From contig NZ_JAAEEB010000009.1 in NCBI RefSeq assembly GCF_013346935.1, positions 1-64,000 of the forward strand: 64,000 nt of DNA, read 5' to 3'. Under the pieces are notes generated by a model that saw only the letters and a program-made list of their open reading frames with translations, was not told where the DNA came from and searched no databases. Numbering within the stretch: position 1 is the first letter of the stretch; each line of letters begins with the position of its first letter. Positions 35,444 to 44,228 of the stretch are shown here, in pieces. The position numbers were made by a program, and so were the translations under genes. This DNA comes from Lactobacillus melliventris. Lineage in GTDB: Bacteria > Bacillota > Bacilli > Lactobacillales > Lactobacillaceae.

Positions 35444-35492
35444 AATCCCGTTAACAGTCATTTTTATAAATGGCGGCTAACGGGATTTTTTT
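35444..35492 (+). terminator. Terminator after prsA
   Basis: CCCGTTA (35447-35453) and TAACGGG (35478-35484) form the outer stem, with an inner CATTT/AAATG stem, followed by ATTTTTTT. It is a clear intrinsic terminator on the plus strand about 50 bp after prsA. Confidence 0.9.
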
Positions 35493-35631
35493 GCATTAAT
35501 TTTTTTCTTTTAATGATAATTTTTTATTATAAGCTTCAGCTGACATTGAAATAATTTTCATCTAATATTTGTTTTTATAGTAACTTTCTAAAATATTCTG
35601 ATTGAATAACTAAGTTGACACAATTTACTAA

Positions 35632-35754
35632 CTAATTAGCAGTTAAACTACATAGATTATATAAATCACCTTTTTGCTCAATCAATTCTTCATAAGAACC
35701 TTCTTCTGTGATAGTCCCATCTCTCATGAAAATCACAGCATCATATTTTTTAAG
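35632..35754 (-). pseudogene. Remnant of an ABC transporter ATP-binding protein C-terminus
   Basis: Reading the minus strand from 35754 to the TAG at 35632 gives about 40 codons ending with YDAVIFMRDGTITEEGSYEEL, then IEQKGDLYNL. This matches the region after the H-loop of exporter-type ABC ATPases (D-x-I-x-F-M-x-D-G-x-I-x-E-x-G-x-x-x-E-L, then G-x-Y-x-x-L). No Walker A, signature or Walker B is found upstream; the reading frame continues into unrelated hydrophobic codons. The rest of the gene has been deleted. CydC/CydD or a multidrug exporter are possible parents. Confidence 0.75.
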
Positions 35755-35851
35755 ATTATAAAAAAGCAGTTTGATCAAAATTATTTTTACACTTATCAAA
35801 ATGTTGCGTGAACGAGAAATTCTGCTTCAATTAAGGCAAATGAAAAGGCAG

Positions 35852-35883
35852 CTAAAAGTAATGTCGTACTTTTAGCTGCTTTC
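35852..35883. terminator. Perfect 13-bp hairpin downstream of yhaM
   Basis: GCAGCTAAAAGTA and TACTTTTAGCTGC pair perfectly around a 6-base loop. On the minus strand CTTTT follows, so it can end the yhaO-yhaN-yhaM transcript about 90 bp after yhaM. T bases also follow on the plus strand. Confidence 0.75.
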
Positions 35884-35972
35884 TAGCTTTCCGTTTGTAA
35901 GTATAAAGCTAATATTTTATATTTTTTGCTAACCCTCAATAAAGTTATTTGTTTCTCAGATGCTCTGAGGAA

Positions 35973-36950
35973 CTATTCTAATTTATGTGATTTAGCTAAA
36001 GATTCATCATCTTTAGGTCTATAAAATTTCCGGCCACCCTGACTCATAATATTTTCGGTAAAATTGCCCGGTCGTGTATGTTGTAAAGCATTAGTAATAG
36101 CGTAAATTGACGCATCTAAATCATCAATGCGATGTAACAATTCTGCTTCAAGGAGTGCCGGCAATTTAGGTGAGCCATACTCAAATTTACCATGATGAGA
36201 CAAAACCATATGACGCAATAAAAGCAAGTCTTCAGATTCAAGGTCAATATTTAGTTGTTGCGCCGCTAACATTATTTGCTCGTCAATTAAAACCAAGTGG
36301 CCAATCAAGTTACCTTCATTAGTATATTGAGTGGCAGCCGGACCAGTTAATTCCAATACTTTACCCATATCATGTAAAATACAGCCAGCATATAATAATG
36401 AACGATTAATTTGCGCATAATTATTTGCCAGGCCTTTAGCATCCCGCAACATTGATAATGTATGGTATGCCAGACCTCCTCGCACGGCATGGTGGTTACT
36501 TTTTCCAGCTGGAAACTCAAAGAACCGCTTGTCCCATTTTTTTAATAAAAACCGTACTATCCGGTTCCAGGTTGGATTCAAAATTTCAAAAACGTACTGA
36601 TTGATTTCTTCTTTCATATCAGCAACTTTTTCTGGGGCTGATTTAATAAACTGCCTGAGATCATAACCTTCTTCAGGGCCAACAACCCGTAGACTATAAA
36701 TTTTTATTTGTGGCTGCCCCTGATATTCTTCCCGTTTGCCGTTAAGTTCAACAATTGTTCCTGAATTAAATGTAGAGGCATCTTGGTCATTGGCATCCCA
36801 AAAATTACCGCGAATTTCACCAGATGAATCACCAAATGACATTGCTAAATAGAGCTTACCCTTTTTGGTATGTCTTAGTTGCGAGTTCTTAATTAACACG
36901 ACCAGTTCTAACTCTTCGCCATCATTATAATCCAGCAAACGTTTATACAT
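35973..36950 (-). CDS. yhaM: 3'-5' exoribonuclease YhaM
   Basis: YhaM is a 3' exoribonuclease with an N-terminal OB fold (about 10-100) and a C-terminal HD domain (about 155-290). The HD residues are in VRGGLAYHTLSMLRDA, GCILHDMGKVLE and MVLSHHGKFEYG. It is 325 residues, as usual. Its ATG overlaps the yhaN stop by eight bases (ATGTATAA), linking it to the yhaO-yhaN pair. Confidence 0.95.
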   Translation of the reverse strand: MYKRLLDYNDGEELELVVLIKNSQLRHTKKGKLYLAMSFGDSSGEIRGNFWDANDQDASTFNSGTIVELNGKREEYQGQPQIKIYSLRVVGPEEGYDLRQFIKSAPEKVADMKEEINQYVFEILNPTWNRIVRFLLKKWDKRFFEFPAGKSNHHAVRGGLAYHTLSMLRDAKGLANNYAQINRSLLYAGCILHDMGKVLELTGPAATQYTNEGNLIGHLVLIDEQIMLAAQQLNIDLESEDLLLLRHMVLSHHGKFEYGSPKLPALLEAELLHRIDDLDASIYAITNALQHTRPGNFTENIMSQGGRKFYRPKDDESLAKSHKLE

Positions 36951-39444
36951 GTTCGGTTCCTTTCTTAAAAGTTAGCGGCTGTAATTGCAGTTTATCAACA
37001 AGGCTTTTTTGAGCAGTAAAGATCAATACCTGGTTGCTTTGCGCAATTGTCTGCAGCAACTTTTCAATTTCATTGATCCTTTGGTCATCAAAGTTAACAA
37101 AAGAGTCATCAATCAAAATTGGTAAATTAATTTGATCCTTTATTTGTTCAACAAAAGCCAATTTCAAAGCAAAATAAAGTTGCTCAGAGGTACCACGAGA
37201 AAGATATTCCACCGCTAATTTTTTACCATCAAAACGAGTAACCGTTATTTTTTTACCTATTTCAATATTATTATACCGATTATTTGTTAATAGTCGCAAA
37301 TATTCTTTAGCATTAATCAGCATTTTCGGAAAACGTTCATTAGATGCAAGATCAAGTGCGCGGCTAATCCACTTGGCAGTAAATAAATTAGCCAAATATT
37401 CCGCGCTTAAATTTCTAAGTCTGGTTCTTAAGTTTGCTAATTTTTGTTTTTCCTCGAATACCGCCGTTGAACTGGCCAGATTTTCCATCTTGACTTTAGT
37501 TTCAGCCTTTTTACTTTGTAAAAGGTTAATATTTTCATTTAGTAAGGAAATTTGAGCAGCTAAATCCTGTAATTTCTTGTGTCCACTACTTTTATCTTGT
37601 ACATATTCTTGCAGCTGGATAAGGTCGCTTTGCAAACTGGATTTGAGAGCACTAATTTGGTTTTTAATATTATCCTGTCTCACCTTTTGTTTTTGAATTT
37701 CTCGATATTCATCTAAGCTGCTAACTTGAGCTCTTGCCAAAATCATTTTCAATTTAACATTAACTTCTTGGAGTTCTTCATTATTTTCAGTTAAATTGTT
37801 TTTTAAACTATTTTGCTCTTCTCTGCGCTTACGATCCGTGTCTATTTTTTCAGCAAGTTGATCTAATGCAGTCAATACATCAGAAAAATTAGTACCTATT
37901 GCTTGTTTCAGTTCTTGACCTAACTGCATTGCAAAGGGCGTGAGCAAATCAGATATTTCTGTTTTACGTAACTGGTTTCTCTTTAAGTTTTGAGATAAAA
38001 CCTGGTACTGTCGCCATTCGTTGATCAAATTATTAAGATCTAAATTGCTAGGATCAATGCCATATTGTTGCTCAAATAAATATCGTTGCTCTTTAACTTT
38101 TCTGCTTTTTTCAGACTGTGCTTCATTTGATTTTTGCACTTGCTTTTGCTGGTAGTAACCAAGCACTGCAAAAGCTGCACCAACACCAACAGCCAAAAAA
38201 CCAAGGGCACGAGCAATGAACAATAAAATTAGTCCTAAAATGAAAATAGTTCCACCCAGTAAAAGAAATTGCTTAGGCTTATTACTTTTATCCTGGTTGA
38301 TAACTGTTTCTTTTAGCGGTAATTTGTGAAAATCTTCCTGCAACTTAATTACTTGCTCTTGAGTCAATGCAGCAATTTTGTTCAGGTTGGGATCAAGAGT
38401 AATAAGCTGCTGTTGTTCGCTTTTAATTTGCGTCTCTTTTTGTAAGCAGCTATGATATTCCGCTTGCCACTGTAAAATTTCCGGCTTCTTTTGCAGCAGC
38501 TTTGTTTCACTAATATCCTCATCTTTAACTTGGGGATATTCAGTTAGCTTTTCCGTGATTTTTTGTTGTTTTTTACGCAAAGTTTCTGCTTGAATTGCTA
38601 AATTTTGTGCAGATTGATATTGCTCCGAGTCAAAATGAATTGCTTTGGTCTGACATTGTAAATCCTGCAATTTTTCGTAACTGGGTACAAGCTTTTCAAC
38701 TTTTTCCAAGTTGTCATATTTTCTTTGCAGATCTAGTCTTTTTGCTTCTTCATGGTGTTGCAGCTCTTCTTGTTTTTTTAAGTCACTATTCAGCTCTTTA
38801 TACACAGAAAATTCATTTTCAGAATCACTGACTTTACTTTGCTGCTCTTGAATCTGCAGTAAAAGTTGGTTAAGCGGAAGTTTTCTGCCCCTCTTTTTAA
38901 ATAAACTATCAGCATTTTTGGCAAAATTATCGCGCACAGTTATCAATTTGTCACTGTCGGCTGCGCCCAAGTAATATATACGTTCTAATAAGTCATTTTG
39001 CTTGATCTGGTCAACTTTTGTCAACATATCCTGGTTAAAGATAAAACTGTCGGCATAAAAGTCACCGTCAATATTCTTTATTTGGTCAAAAAAAACATTT
39101 TCGGGCACTACTTGATTGTCACATTTAACTGTTAGTGTGCCCAATTTAGAACCTTTGCCGTGGGCGTATAGGCGTTCCAGTTCAAAGCGCTGTCCTTTTT
39201 CATTTTCAAAAAGCAAATACCCTCCCATTGGGCTAACTTGGGCCAAAGGAGTGTAGTTTTCAAAAAAAGGGGAATTGTGTGAAGCAAGATGAAAGCCAAA
39301 CAAAATTTGTTTAATAAAAGCAACGATTGTGCTTTTCCCTGCTTCATTTGTACCATAAAAGACGTTAACGTCGGGATTAAGTAAATCAAAAGTGAAATTT
39401 GAAAATTGACCAAAATTAATTATTTTAAGTTTAATTAATTTCAT
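36943..39444 (-). CDS. yhaN: YhaN-like SMC/Rad50-type ATPase
   Basis: This 833-residue ABC-type ATPase has the Rad50/SbcC layout: N-terminal Walker A (YGTNEAGKSTIVAFIKQ), long coiled coils (about 180-330 and 430-650), a central hydrophobic pair (FLLLGGTIFILGLILLFIA and a second segment near 410-430) that could span the membrane, and a C-terminal signature (LSRGTSEQLYFALKLAF) with Walker B (LPILIDDSFVNFD). It lacks a zinc-hook CxxC in the coil. The second ATG (39444) is better spaced from AGGAG than the first. It overlaps yhaO by 14 bases. Confidence 0.88.
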   Translation of the reverse strand: MKLIKLKIINFGQFSNFTFDLLNPDVNVFYGTNEAGKSTIVAFIKQILFGFHLASHNSPFFENYTPLAQVSPMGGYLLFENEKGQRFELERLYAHGKGSKLGTLTVKCDNQVVPENVFFDQIKNIDGDFYADSFIFNQDMLTKVDQIKQNDLLERIYYLGAADSDKLITVRDNFAKNADSLFKKRGRKLPLNQLLLQIQEQQSKVSDSENEFSVYKELNSDLKKQEELQHHEEAKRLDLQRKYDNLEKVEKLVPSYEKLQDLQCQTKAIHFDSEQYQSAQNLAIQAETLRKKQQKITEKLTEYPQVKDEDISETKLLQKKPEILQWQAEYHSCLQKETQIKSEQQQLITLDPNLNKIAALTQEQVIKLQEDFHKLPLKETVINQDKSNKPKQFLLLGGTIFILGLILLFIARALGFLAVGVGAAFAVLGYYQQKQVQKSNEAQSEKSRKVKEQRYLFEQQYGIDPSNLDLNNLINEWRQYQVLSQNLKRNQLRKTEISDLLTPFAMQLGQELKQAIGTNFSDVLTALDQLAEKIDTDRKRREEQNSLKNNLTENNEELQEVNVKLKMILARAQVSSLDEYREIQKQKVRQDNIKNQISALKSSLQSDLIQLQEYVQDKSSGHKKLQDLAAQISLLNENINLLQSKKAETKVKMENLASSTAVFEEKQKLANLRTRLRNLSAEYLANLFTAKWISRALDLASNERFPKMLINAKEYLRLLTNNRYNNIEIGKKITVTRFDGKKLAVEYLSRGTSEQLYFALKLAFVEQIKDQINLPILIDDSFVNFDDQRINEIEKLLQTIAQSNQVLIFTAQKSLVDKLQLQPLTFKKGTEHV

Positions 39445-40642
39445 CATTGACTCCTTTCAATTTACTGTTCAGCTTGACTTCTGCCAGTTGTTTAACTTCC
39501 TGAATAAAACTTGGGTCCTGGGCCAAATTATTGGTAAACTCAGTTTTTAAGGACCAGTCTTTACTAATTTGGGCAAATTGATCCGGGGTAAAAATCTCTT
39601 CTTCAGCCTGTGTAAAATATTTTTGATCATTAACAGCAACAGCTAATTTGCTCCCATTAATGAAACGCACATCTACTAGTTGAGAACCATGAGCAAGTTT
39701 TTCTGAAATCATTTGCCAAAAATCACTGTCTTGAATTAATTCGGCTTCTTTTTCATTTAAAAAATCTGCACCGATTATTTGCAGGCAAAAATAGCTAGTG
39801 GTAGTCGCTGACAAACAATTAATTATCATCTTTTCCAGTTCGGTTTTTGCTATTGGCTTAGTTAATTCAAGCTGCCTTTTATCCCAAGTAATAAGATTAG
39901 TCTGAACAAAATGAATTTTGGTTTTCTTTGTTTGTTCATCAATAGTGCCTAAATAACAGCCTTTGGGACCAGTTTCGTTAATGTGACGGCCCTGAATATT
40001 ACCAGGATAAACTATTAGTGGCGTTTCTGACAATATTTGCCTTAAATGGATATGACCCAGAGCAAAATAGTCATAATTAAGATTTTGTAATTCACTTAAG
40101 GTAAATGGAGCATATACATTTTGAGAGCTCAAACCTGCCCTTTCCTGAGCATGCATAATACCAAAAGTGTAACGATTATTTTTAGGAGGAAATTGGGCAG
40201 CAAGATCATCTGTAATGTGATTGGCCAAATATGAAAAACCAGTCACATCATAGTCAAAACCACTTCTGGTAGTGTAAGAGGCAGTTTCAACTTTTTCGTC
40301 CTCACCTAATAATTTAAAATACGGGCTTTCAGGCACCAATAGGTCTTCTTTTGCCATATGATCATGATTACCTAAAACCATAACTACTTGTATTTCAGCT
40401 GTGATTAGCCGCTCAATTTCGCGCGCAAAAAAAATCTGGGCGCTGGGATTAGGCTTGAAACTATCAAAAGTGTCGCCGGCAATTAAGACTAGATCAACAT
40501 TTTCCCTAATAGCTAAGTCGACAATGTTAGTTAAAGATTGCATTGGAGCTTTTTGAATTTGATTAAAGCTCTTAGATGGTAAAAAAGATAGTCCCAAAAA
40601 TGGACTATCTAAATGTGCGTCAGCAAAATGGATAAATTTCAT
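39431..40642 (-). CDS. yhaO: YhaO-like DNA exonuclease (Mre11-type)
   Basis: This 403-residue metallophosphoesterase resembles SbcD/Mre11 nucleases. The metal motifs are FADAHLDSPF, IAGDTFDS, VLGNHDH, IMHAQE and GHIHLRQ. It probably works with the overlapping YhaN ATPase as an Mre11-Rad50-like pair. In B. subtilis yhaO-yhaN-yhaM form an operon, and the same order is kept here. Its precise substrate is not known. Confidence 0.92.
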   Translation of the reverse strand: MKFIHFADAHLDSPFLGLSFLPSKSFNQIQKAPMQSLTNIVDLAIRENVDLVLIAGDTFDSFKPNPSAQIFFAREIERLITAEIQVVMVLGNHDHMAKEDLLVPESPYFKLLGEDEKVETASYTTRSGFDYDVTGFSYLANHITDDLAAQFPPKNNRYTFGIMHAQERAGLSSQNVYAPFTLSELQNLNYDYFALGHIHLRQILSETPLIVYPGNIQGRHINETGPKGCYLGTIDEQTKKTKIHFVQTNLITWDKRQLELTKPIAKTELEKMIINCLSATTTSYFCLQIIGADFLNEKEAELIQDSDFWQMISEKLAHGSQLVDVRFINGSKLAVAVNDQKYFTQAEEEIFTPDQFAQISKDWSLKTEFTNNLAQDPSFIQEVKQLAEVKLNSKLKGVNDEIN

Positions 40643-40651
40643 CGTTATTTT

Positions 40652-41002
40652 TTAATTTCTAAGGCCGTCATAAAGGTCATTAATGGGTTTGGTAATTGCC
40701 TTTTGAACATCTTCAATTGTTTTAGAGACAGCCTGTTCAGCTTGCAAAAGTTGCAATATTTGATCATTCTTTTGCACTTTTTCATTCAACTTTTTATAAT
40801 CTTCCTCTAAATCCTTAGGAAAGTCTCTTCCTTCAGTTTGAGAATTAATGATTTTAGTTTGCATCTCATCCATTTGCTTGAATATAGCTGCACTTTCCTC
40901 ATTATTTTTCACGGCATTGACAGCATTTTCTAAAGCCTTAAATTCATCAAGCTTTTGGAAATCTGTCGCCACCTGATTTGCTGAATCGTAAATATTTATC
41001 AT
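40652..41002 (-). CDS. YlbF/YmcA family protein (YheA-like)
   Basis: This is a 116-residue all-helical protein of the DUF964 family, with the core MINIYDSANQVATDFQKLDE, IFKQMDEMQTKII and EEDYKKLNEKVQKNDQI. YlbF and YmcA form the Y-complex that directs mRNA processing by RNase Y, but the simple length and position suggest the YheA branch, whose role is unknown. It lies between the PBP and yhaO genes with short gaps and is probably co-transcribed. Confidence 0.88.
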   Translation of the reverse strand: MINIYDSANQVATDFQKLDEFKALENAVNAVKNNEESAAIFKQMDEMQTKIINSQTEGRDFPKDLEEDYKKLNEKVQKNDQILQLLQAEQAVSKTIEDVQKAITKPINDLYDGLRN

Positions 41003-41017
41003 ATTTTTTCCTCCTAA

Positions 41018-43075
41018 TTAGTGACCTAAAAGTCCTTTTATGTCATTATACCATTCATTAATCTTTTCACTGGCAGATCCGAGCCCTTTTTCAATTTTTT
41101 TACCAAAACCTTGCGTCCAATCAGTACCAGCACCGTTATTTTGAATAATTTGCCTTGGCGCTTGTTCTCTAAATTGATTTTGTGCTGTATACGGCAAAAT
41201 ACCTTCCATTTCAGCTTTATAAAGCCTTGTGATACCAGTTTCGGATACACCGTGCATGAAATGCTGCTGATTAGTGCGATCAAAGCCGACCCAAGTTGCT
41301 ACAACAACATCTGGAGTATAACCAACGATCCATTGGTCCTTAGTGCCAAAACCGTATGAATTAGGAACTTCGGTAGAACCGGTTTTGCCGGCAACTCGAT
41401 ATCCGGCAGGTTGAGCTGAAGTTCCTGTACCGCCTGCAAATACTCCTAACAGCATTGTGGTCATCTCTTTAGCAGTATTTTCAGAGATAATTCGATGAGT
41501 ACCTGTATCGTGATTTTCCGCAATCACATTGCCACTTGCATCAGTAATTTTGGTAATAAAGTAAGAATTATTCGGTAAGTTACCTTTATTAGCAAAAGCC
41601 GAATAGGCACGAGCCATTTGAATAGGTGAAACACCAGTCGATAATCCGCCTAAAGCCAAAGCTAAATTTTGATCCTCTTTTGCTACCTTCAAGCCGAAAT
41701 TATTAGCAGACTGGACACCTTTAGCTACTCCAATGCGGTCTAATAGCCAAACAGCAGGCACGTTTTTACTCTGCGCCAAAGCCACATACATAGGAATTTT
41801 ATCCGAATAACCGTTGTCAACATTGTGGGGCTGATAGCCATTCTTCCCGAAGCGCTGCAGTTTGTTAGAAAGCTGGGAATCATAATGATATCCTTGCTGC
41901 AAGGCAGGCGCATAAGAAACAATAGGTTTAATAGAAGAACCAGGTTGCCTCTTCATTTGTGTCGCGCGATTATAACCGCGAAAGACATGCTTGCCCCGTC
42001 CTCCTACCACAGCGCGGACTGCACCAGTAGTAGGATCCATCACTACAGTAGCACCCTGAGTTTTAGTTCCATCAGCGGCATTTTGAGGGAATAAGTAATC
42101 CTGGTTAAACCTTTCTTGCAGCTGACTCTGATAATTTTGATTAAGAGTAGTGTATATTTTCAGGCCCTTATTCATGACATCTTCTTCTTTTAAGCCATAG
42201 CGATTAATTGCTTCATCCACGACAGCGTCAAAGAAGTAGGGATAACGATAACCATCTTTATTATGATATGTATCACGTAAAGTTAAACCAATTTTTTGTT
42301 CGCTTTCAGCCTGTGATTTTGATAATTTTTTATTATCAACCATCAAATTCAAAATTAAATTGCGTCGCGATAAAGCATAAGACATATGATCAATGGGATT
42401 ATACTTGCTAGGATTACGCAAAATACCTGCTAACGTGGCACCTTCACCAACTGTCAGCTGACTGGCATTCTTGCCAAAATATTTTTGGCTGGCATCTTCT
42501 ACGCCCCAGACGCCATTACCAAAATAAGAATTGTTAAGATACATCGTTAGTATATCTTTTTTGGAATAAACATGATTAAGTTCGATAGCAAAGAAAAGTT
42601 CCTCAACTTTACGCGAAAATGTTTGTTTTTGAGTTAATAAGGCATTTTTAGCTAATTGTTGGGTGATAGTTGAACCGCCTCCGGCAATTTGCCCGTGATT
42701 AAGCACTATACCTAGAGCGGCACGCCCCATTCCCTTAATACTAAAGCCGGGATTTTTCCAAAAAGTCCTGTCCTCGGTCGAAATTACAGCATTTTTCACG
42801 TTAGGTGAAATTTTGTTGTATTCAACATAAGTTCCCTTTTGTGAGTATAATGAGCCTGCTCGTTGGTTTTTTTGGTCATAAATTCCCGTCGTAACAGGTA
42901 ATGACGCTTTTAAATTTGATATATTGGATGTTTTAACTTTAACGGTATAATAAGTACAAACCAAGAGAATGACGGTAAGCAAAATCAAAATGATCCAGCG
43001 ACCGATAAAAAAACGATGATCAAAACGGTACCATAAGCCACGTTTCTCGTTTTTCTTTGGTTCATTGTTTTCCAT
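41018..43075 (-). CDS. Class A penicillin-binding protein (PBP1A-type)
   Basis: This bifunctional enzyme polymerises and cross-links peptidoglycan. The 685-residue protein has a cytoplasmic basic tail, one membrane anchor (about 27-48), a GT51 glycosyltransferase domain (VISTEDRTFWKNPGFSIKG, GGSTITQQLAKNA, RKVEELFFAIELN) and a transpeptidase domain with SxxK (RQPGSSIKPI), SxN (QSKNVPAVW) and KTG (VAGKTGSTEVP). A Gly/Asn-rich C-terminal end follows. AAAGGAG precedes the ATG. Confidence 0.95.
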   Translation of the reverse strand: MENNEPKKNEKRGLWYRFDHRFFIGRWIILILLTVILLVCTYYTVKVKTSNISNLKASLPVTTGIYDQKNQRAGSLYSQKGTYVEYNKISPNVKNAVISTEDRTFWKNPGFSIKGMGRAALGIVLNHGQIAGGGSTITQQLAKNALLTQKQTFSRKVEELFFAIELNHVYSKKDILTMYLNNSYFGNGVWGVEDASQKYFGKNASQLTVGEGATLAGILRNPSKYNPIDHMSYALSRRNLILNLMVDNKKLSKSQAESEQKIGLTLRDTYHNKDGYRYPYFFDAVVDEAINRYGLKEEDVMNKGLKIYTTLNQNYQSQLQERFNQDYLFPQNAADGTKTQGATVVMDPTTGAVRAVVGGRGKHVFRGYNRATQMKRQPGSSIKPIVSYAPALQQGYHYDSQLSNKLQRFGKNGYQPHNVDNGYSDKIPMYVALAQSKNVPAVWLLDRIGVAKGVQSANNFGLKVAKEDQNLALALGGLSTGVSPIQMARAYSAFANKGNLPNNSYFITKITDASGNVIAENHDTGTHRIISENTAKEMTTMLLGVFAGGTGTSAQPAGYRVAGKTGSTEVPNSYGFGTKDQWIVGYTPDVVVATWVGFDRTNQQHFMHGVSETGITRLYKAEMEGILPYTAQNQFREQAPRQIIQNNGAGTDWTQGFGKKIEKGLGSASEKINEWYNDIKGLLGH

Positions 43076-43111
43076 TTTATCTGCTCCTTTAGAAACAATT
43101 AAAATTGTATC

Positions 43112-43140
43112 ATATTAGAGGATATTACTTTTATTTTCAA
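43112..43140 (-). promoter_or_regulatory. Promoter of the PBP gene
   Basis: On the minus strand TTGAAA (43135-43140), a 17-bp spacer and TAATAT (43112-43117) lie 37 bp before the PBP start. It probably drives PBP, the YheA-like gene and yhaO-yhaN-yhaM. It sits in the short divergent gap with the RluD-family gene. Confidence 0.55.
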
Positions 43141-43159
43141 AAAGATTTAACAAATATTT

Positions 43160-44026
43160 ATGAGCTATTATTTTACATTTAATTTTCCCCAAAATCTCAA
43201 ACCATGCTCAGTAAACGACTTATTGCGTCTTTTGCTGATCCCACGCAAATGGCGTCATTACTTACGAACTGAACACCAGATTTTGATTAACGGCACTTAT
43301 CATTATTTTAATCAAATGGTCTTTCCAGACGATAAAATTGAGCTGTGGCTAAAACACATTGAGAGTAGTCAAAATACTTACCCAGCAAGCGGACAAATGC
43401 CAGAAGTGATTTACGAAGATCAAAATCTGTTAATTATTAATAAACCAGCAGGACAAAAAACACATCCTAACTTAAATGAAACCAACACTGCCTTGAATGA
43501 TTGTGCTACTTATTTAGGGTACTCTCCTTTTATTGTACATCGTTTGGATATGCTAACCAGTGGTTTACTTTTGGTTGCTAAGAATCCGGCAGTTGTTCCT
43601 ATTTTAAATCGTGAATTAAGCAGTAAAATTTTTCACCGTGAATACTTGGCAGTAGTCAATATGACTAAGCCAATAGCAGATACTGGCATAATTAACCTGC
43701 CCCTTGGACGAGATCCACTTGATAAGCGCAAGCGCAAGATTGTTGCTGACGGACTTAATGCAATCACACATTACCAAATTCTAAAGTGCTTTAGCAATAA
43801 TACTGCTTTAATTAAGCTCGACTTAGAAACAGGAAGAACACACCAAATCCGTGTTCATTTAGCGGCAATAGGTTGTCCGATTGTGGGTGATCCTTTGTAT
43901 AATCCCACTTTTATAAACAAAGAATATTTACATTTAACCGCTTATCAAATTTCTTTGCTGCTGCCATTTTCATTTGAAGAATTAAAGGTCAATCTGCCTA
44001 AAACTAAAATACCTTTGCTCAAGTAA
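43160..44026 (+). CDS. RluD-family RNA pseudouridine synthase
   Basis: This enzyme converts uridine to pseudouridine in rRNA or tRNA. The 288-residue protein has an N-terminal S4-like part (about 15-65), the catalytic HRLDMLTSGLLLVAK (Asp in RLD), and the C-terminal KLDLETGRTHQIRVHLAAIGCPIVGDPLY. The target uridine cannot be told. There is no ribosome site before the ATG: the upstream bases are A+T-only, and an in-frame stop four codons upstream excludes a longer start. It may be translated from a leaderless or weak start. Confidence 0.92.
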   Translation: MSYYFTFNFPQNLKPCSVNDLLRLLLIPRKWRHYLRTEHQILINGTYHYFNQMVFPDDKIELWLKHIESSQNTYPASGQMPEVIYEDQNLLIINKPAGQKTHPNLNETNTALNDCATYLGYSPFIVHRLDMLTSGLLLVAKNPAVVPILNRELSSKIFHREYLAVVNMTKPIADTGIINLPLGRDPLDKRKRKIVADGLNAITHYQILKCFSNNTALIKLDLETGRTHQIRVHLAAIGCPIVGDPLYNPTFINKEYLHLTAYQISLLLPFSFEELKVNLPKTKIPLLK

Positions 44027-44228
44027 AAAATCCCTTAAGGGCTTTTACTTAGGTATTAAGTAGTAAAAAATCCTGTTGCTTTTTCCAATAATAAAACAAT
44101 GGTCATCTAACCAATATCACATTTAGCACAATTATTATCTTAATTACGCGACTTCATTAGTGTAAATTACCAGATGCTCTTGTATAATTCTATTATTGAA
44201 ATTTTATATAAAGAAATTGAGAGTGAAC
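44027..44228 (+). promoter_or_regulatory. Terminator and promoter region before the serine hydrolase
   Basis: Just after the RluD-type gene a short CCCTTAAGGG hairpin with TTTT (about 44031-44047) could terminate. A TATAAT at 44183-44188 with no good -35 box lies 41 bp before the serine hydrolase start and may be its promoter. Nothing else is seen. Confidence 0.45.

Larger units (their letters stand above)
35493..35972. other. Gene-poor region between prsA and yhaM
   Basis: This stretch of about 480 bp has no intact gene. It contains the decayed ABC transporter end at 35632-35754, a strong 13-bp hairpin at 35852-35883 that can terminate yhaM transcription, and a small CTCAGA/TCTGAG hairpin at 35955-35969 without a T run. 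The rest is A+T-rich with scattered stops. Confidence 0.7.

Noticed and set aside
36943..40642. YhaO-YhaN considered as an anti-phage nuclease-ATPase system
   Set aside because: Gene order with yhaM and the flanking housekeeping genes matches the known chromosomal yhaOMN locus; there is no island signature.
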